DNA from: Pontibacter pamirensis
GTDB lineage: Bacteria > Bacteroidota > Bacteroidia > Cytophagales > Hymenobacteraceae
Length of the DNA: 64,000 nt
Direction of reading: 5' to 3'
Assembly (NCBI RefSeq): GCF_010015475.1
Contig: NZ_SSNI01000024.1
Coordinates: 1 to 64,000 of the forward strand
The position numbers and the translations under genes are program-made. The notes beneath the pieces are model-generated. The model did no database searches. It was given only the letters and a program-made list of their open reading frames with translations, and had not been told where the DNA came from. Numbering within the stretch: the first letter of the stretch is position 1; every line of letters starts with the position of its first letter. Positions 63,260-64,000 of the stretch are shown here, piece by piece.

Positions 63260-64000
63260 ATGGTTCAAGTTGAGGAAGCAGAAGCAATTATTCAGTCAGA
63301 AGTTAAAGATTTCGGTATGGAAAGCGTGCCGTTTGAACAGGCTTTAGGCAGAGTATTAGCCGAAGATTTAAAAGCAGACAGAGACATGCCACCATATAAC
63401 CGGGTGGCCATGGATGGCATTGCAATTCGGTACGAAGCGATTGAACAGGGCATACAGACTTTCAATATCAAAGCAACACAGGCGGCAGGAGACAAACCTG
63501 CGGAAATCAACTCTGCAGCAGAATGCATCGAAATTATGACGGGTGCCGCTTTACCCGCCTCCACAGATACAGTTATACGTTATGAGGATCTCTCTATCAA
63601 AGATGGAAAAGCTACCCTGGTTGTAGATGGAATCAGCAAAGGACAAAATATACATACGCAGGGAAAAGATAGAAAAAAGGAGGAGCCTGTTGCGTTGGCG
63701 AACCAGGTCATTACTCCTGCGCTTATAGGCGTGGCAGCAGCAGTAGGAGCGAAGGAACTGCAGGTAAAAACGCTTCCGAAGGTGGTGGTGATTTCTACCG
63801 GAGATGAACTGGTGAAAGTAGAGGAAACACCCTTGCCTTATCAGATAAGGCGCTCAAACAGTTATACCATTAAAGCTGCCTTACAGCAATATGGTTTGCA
63901 GGCCGACTTGCTGCATATTCCGGACGATATAGCCACTCTGAAGCGGCAGCTGAACAATTGCCTGCAACAGTATGATGTGCTAATCCTGAGCGGAGGCATC
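63260..64000 (+). CDS. moeA: Molybdopterin molybdotransferase MoeA, cut by the window end
   Basis: Inserts molybdate into adenylylated molybdopterin. The first 247 codons are in view, from the ATG at 63260: VEEAEAIIQSEVKDF, then RVLAEDLKADRDMPPYNRVA, AMDG, VIRYED and the MoCF-type domain motif VVVISTGDELV, ending LILSGG. The family is about 390-410 residues, so roughly 150 are missing past base 64000. Together with moaA it makes the cofactor needed by the hydroxylase upstream. Confidence 0.95.
   Translation, partial: MVQVEEAEAIIQSEVKDFGMESVPFEQALGRVLAEDLKADRDMPPYNRVAMDGIAIRYEAIEQGIQTFNIKATQAAGDKPAEINSAAECIEIMTGAALPASTDTVIRYEDLSIKDGKATLVVDGISKGQNIHTQGKDRKKEEPVALANQVITPALIGVAAAVGAKELQVKTLPKVVVISTGDELVKVEETPLPYQIRRSNSYTIKAALQQYGLQADLLHIPDDIATLKRQLNNCLQQYDVLILSGGI

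Noticed and set aside
1..64000. CRISPR array, rRNA, tRNA or prophage
   Set aside because: I saw no regularly spaced direct repeats, no rRNA-like stretch, no convincing cloverleaf and no phage structural genes; the only integrase is a remnant.

Overview
The window reads as a chromosome segment of a Bacteroidota bacterium, most likely Cytophagales/Hymenobacteraceae (Pontibacter-like). This is inferred from a type IX secretion C-terminal domain, the weak Shine-Dalgarno sequences, one good TAnnTTTG promoter box, short lipoproteins of Bacteroidota type, and the protein styles of GyrB, ProB/A, Ppk1 and the trehalose enzymes. About 42 intact genes are supported, plus several broken ones. No rRNA, tRNA or CRISPR array was seen.

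Layout. 0.5-8 kb: gyrB, a quinone-reductase-like dehydrogenase, a secreted sialate O-acetylesterase, an SDR and two small uncharacterised genes. 8.7-12.1 kb: proC, then proB-proA (proline synthesis). 12.4-18.7 kb: ppk1 facing a Ppx/GppA phosphatase, then cell-wall proteins (M23 lipoprotein, YkuD_2-type L,D-transpeptidase) and a redoxin. 18.8-39 kb: a large trehalose/alpha-glucan block. On the minus strand treZ, a GH57-DUF3536 protein, treY and malQ are tightly overlapped. Divergent on the plus strand are glgE, a treS-maltokinase fusion and glgB, followed after a gap by an otsA-otsB fusion. 39.5-44.5 kb: xseA-xseB, an acetyltransferase, a coiled-coil membrane protein and a purine-type permease. 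44.6-46.5 kb: broken integrase, IS3 and IS110 genes lying side by side. 46.7-55.7 kb: an accessory surface-protein region with a T9SS cargo protein, two intact copies and one broken copy of an EF-hand lipoprotein, a vanadium-haloperoxidase-like lipoprotein between the two intact copies, an AraC regulator and gene remnants. 55.8-64 kb: a Mut7-C protein, a MaoC-like protein, then a molybdenum hydroxylase cluster (XdhC, MocA-like, 2Fe-2S subunit, Mo subunit) with moaA and moeA, the last cut by the window end.

Working together. The 18.8-39 kb block could form a complete loop. OtsA (with or without OtsB) makes trehalose or its phosphate. TreS turns trehalose into maltose, the fused kinase makes maltose-1-phosphate, GlgE polymerises it and GlgB branches the glucan. 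On the opposite strand TreY/TreZ return the glucan to trehalose, MalQ rearranges short chains, and the GH57-DUF3536 protein has an unknown role where a debranching enzyme would be expected. The most notable oddities are a Glu in place of the catalytic Asp in the OtsB half, an AT-hook-like basic tail on GlgB, REP-like palindromes at 39.3-39.5 and 62.0 kb, perfect loopless palindromes used as terminators, and the duplicated EF-hand lipoprotein unit around the haloperoxidase.
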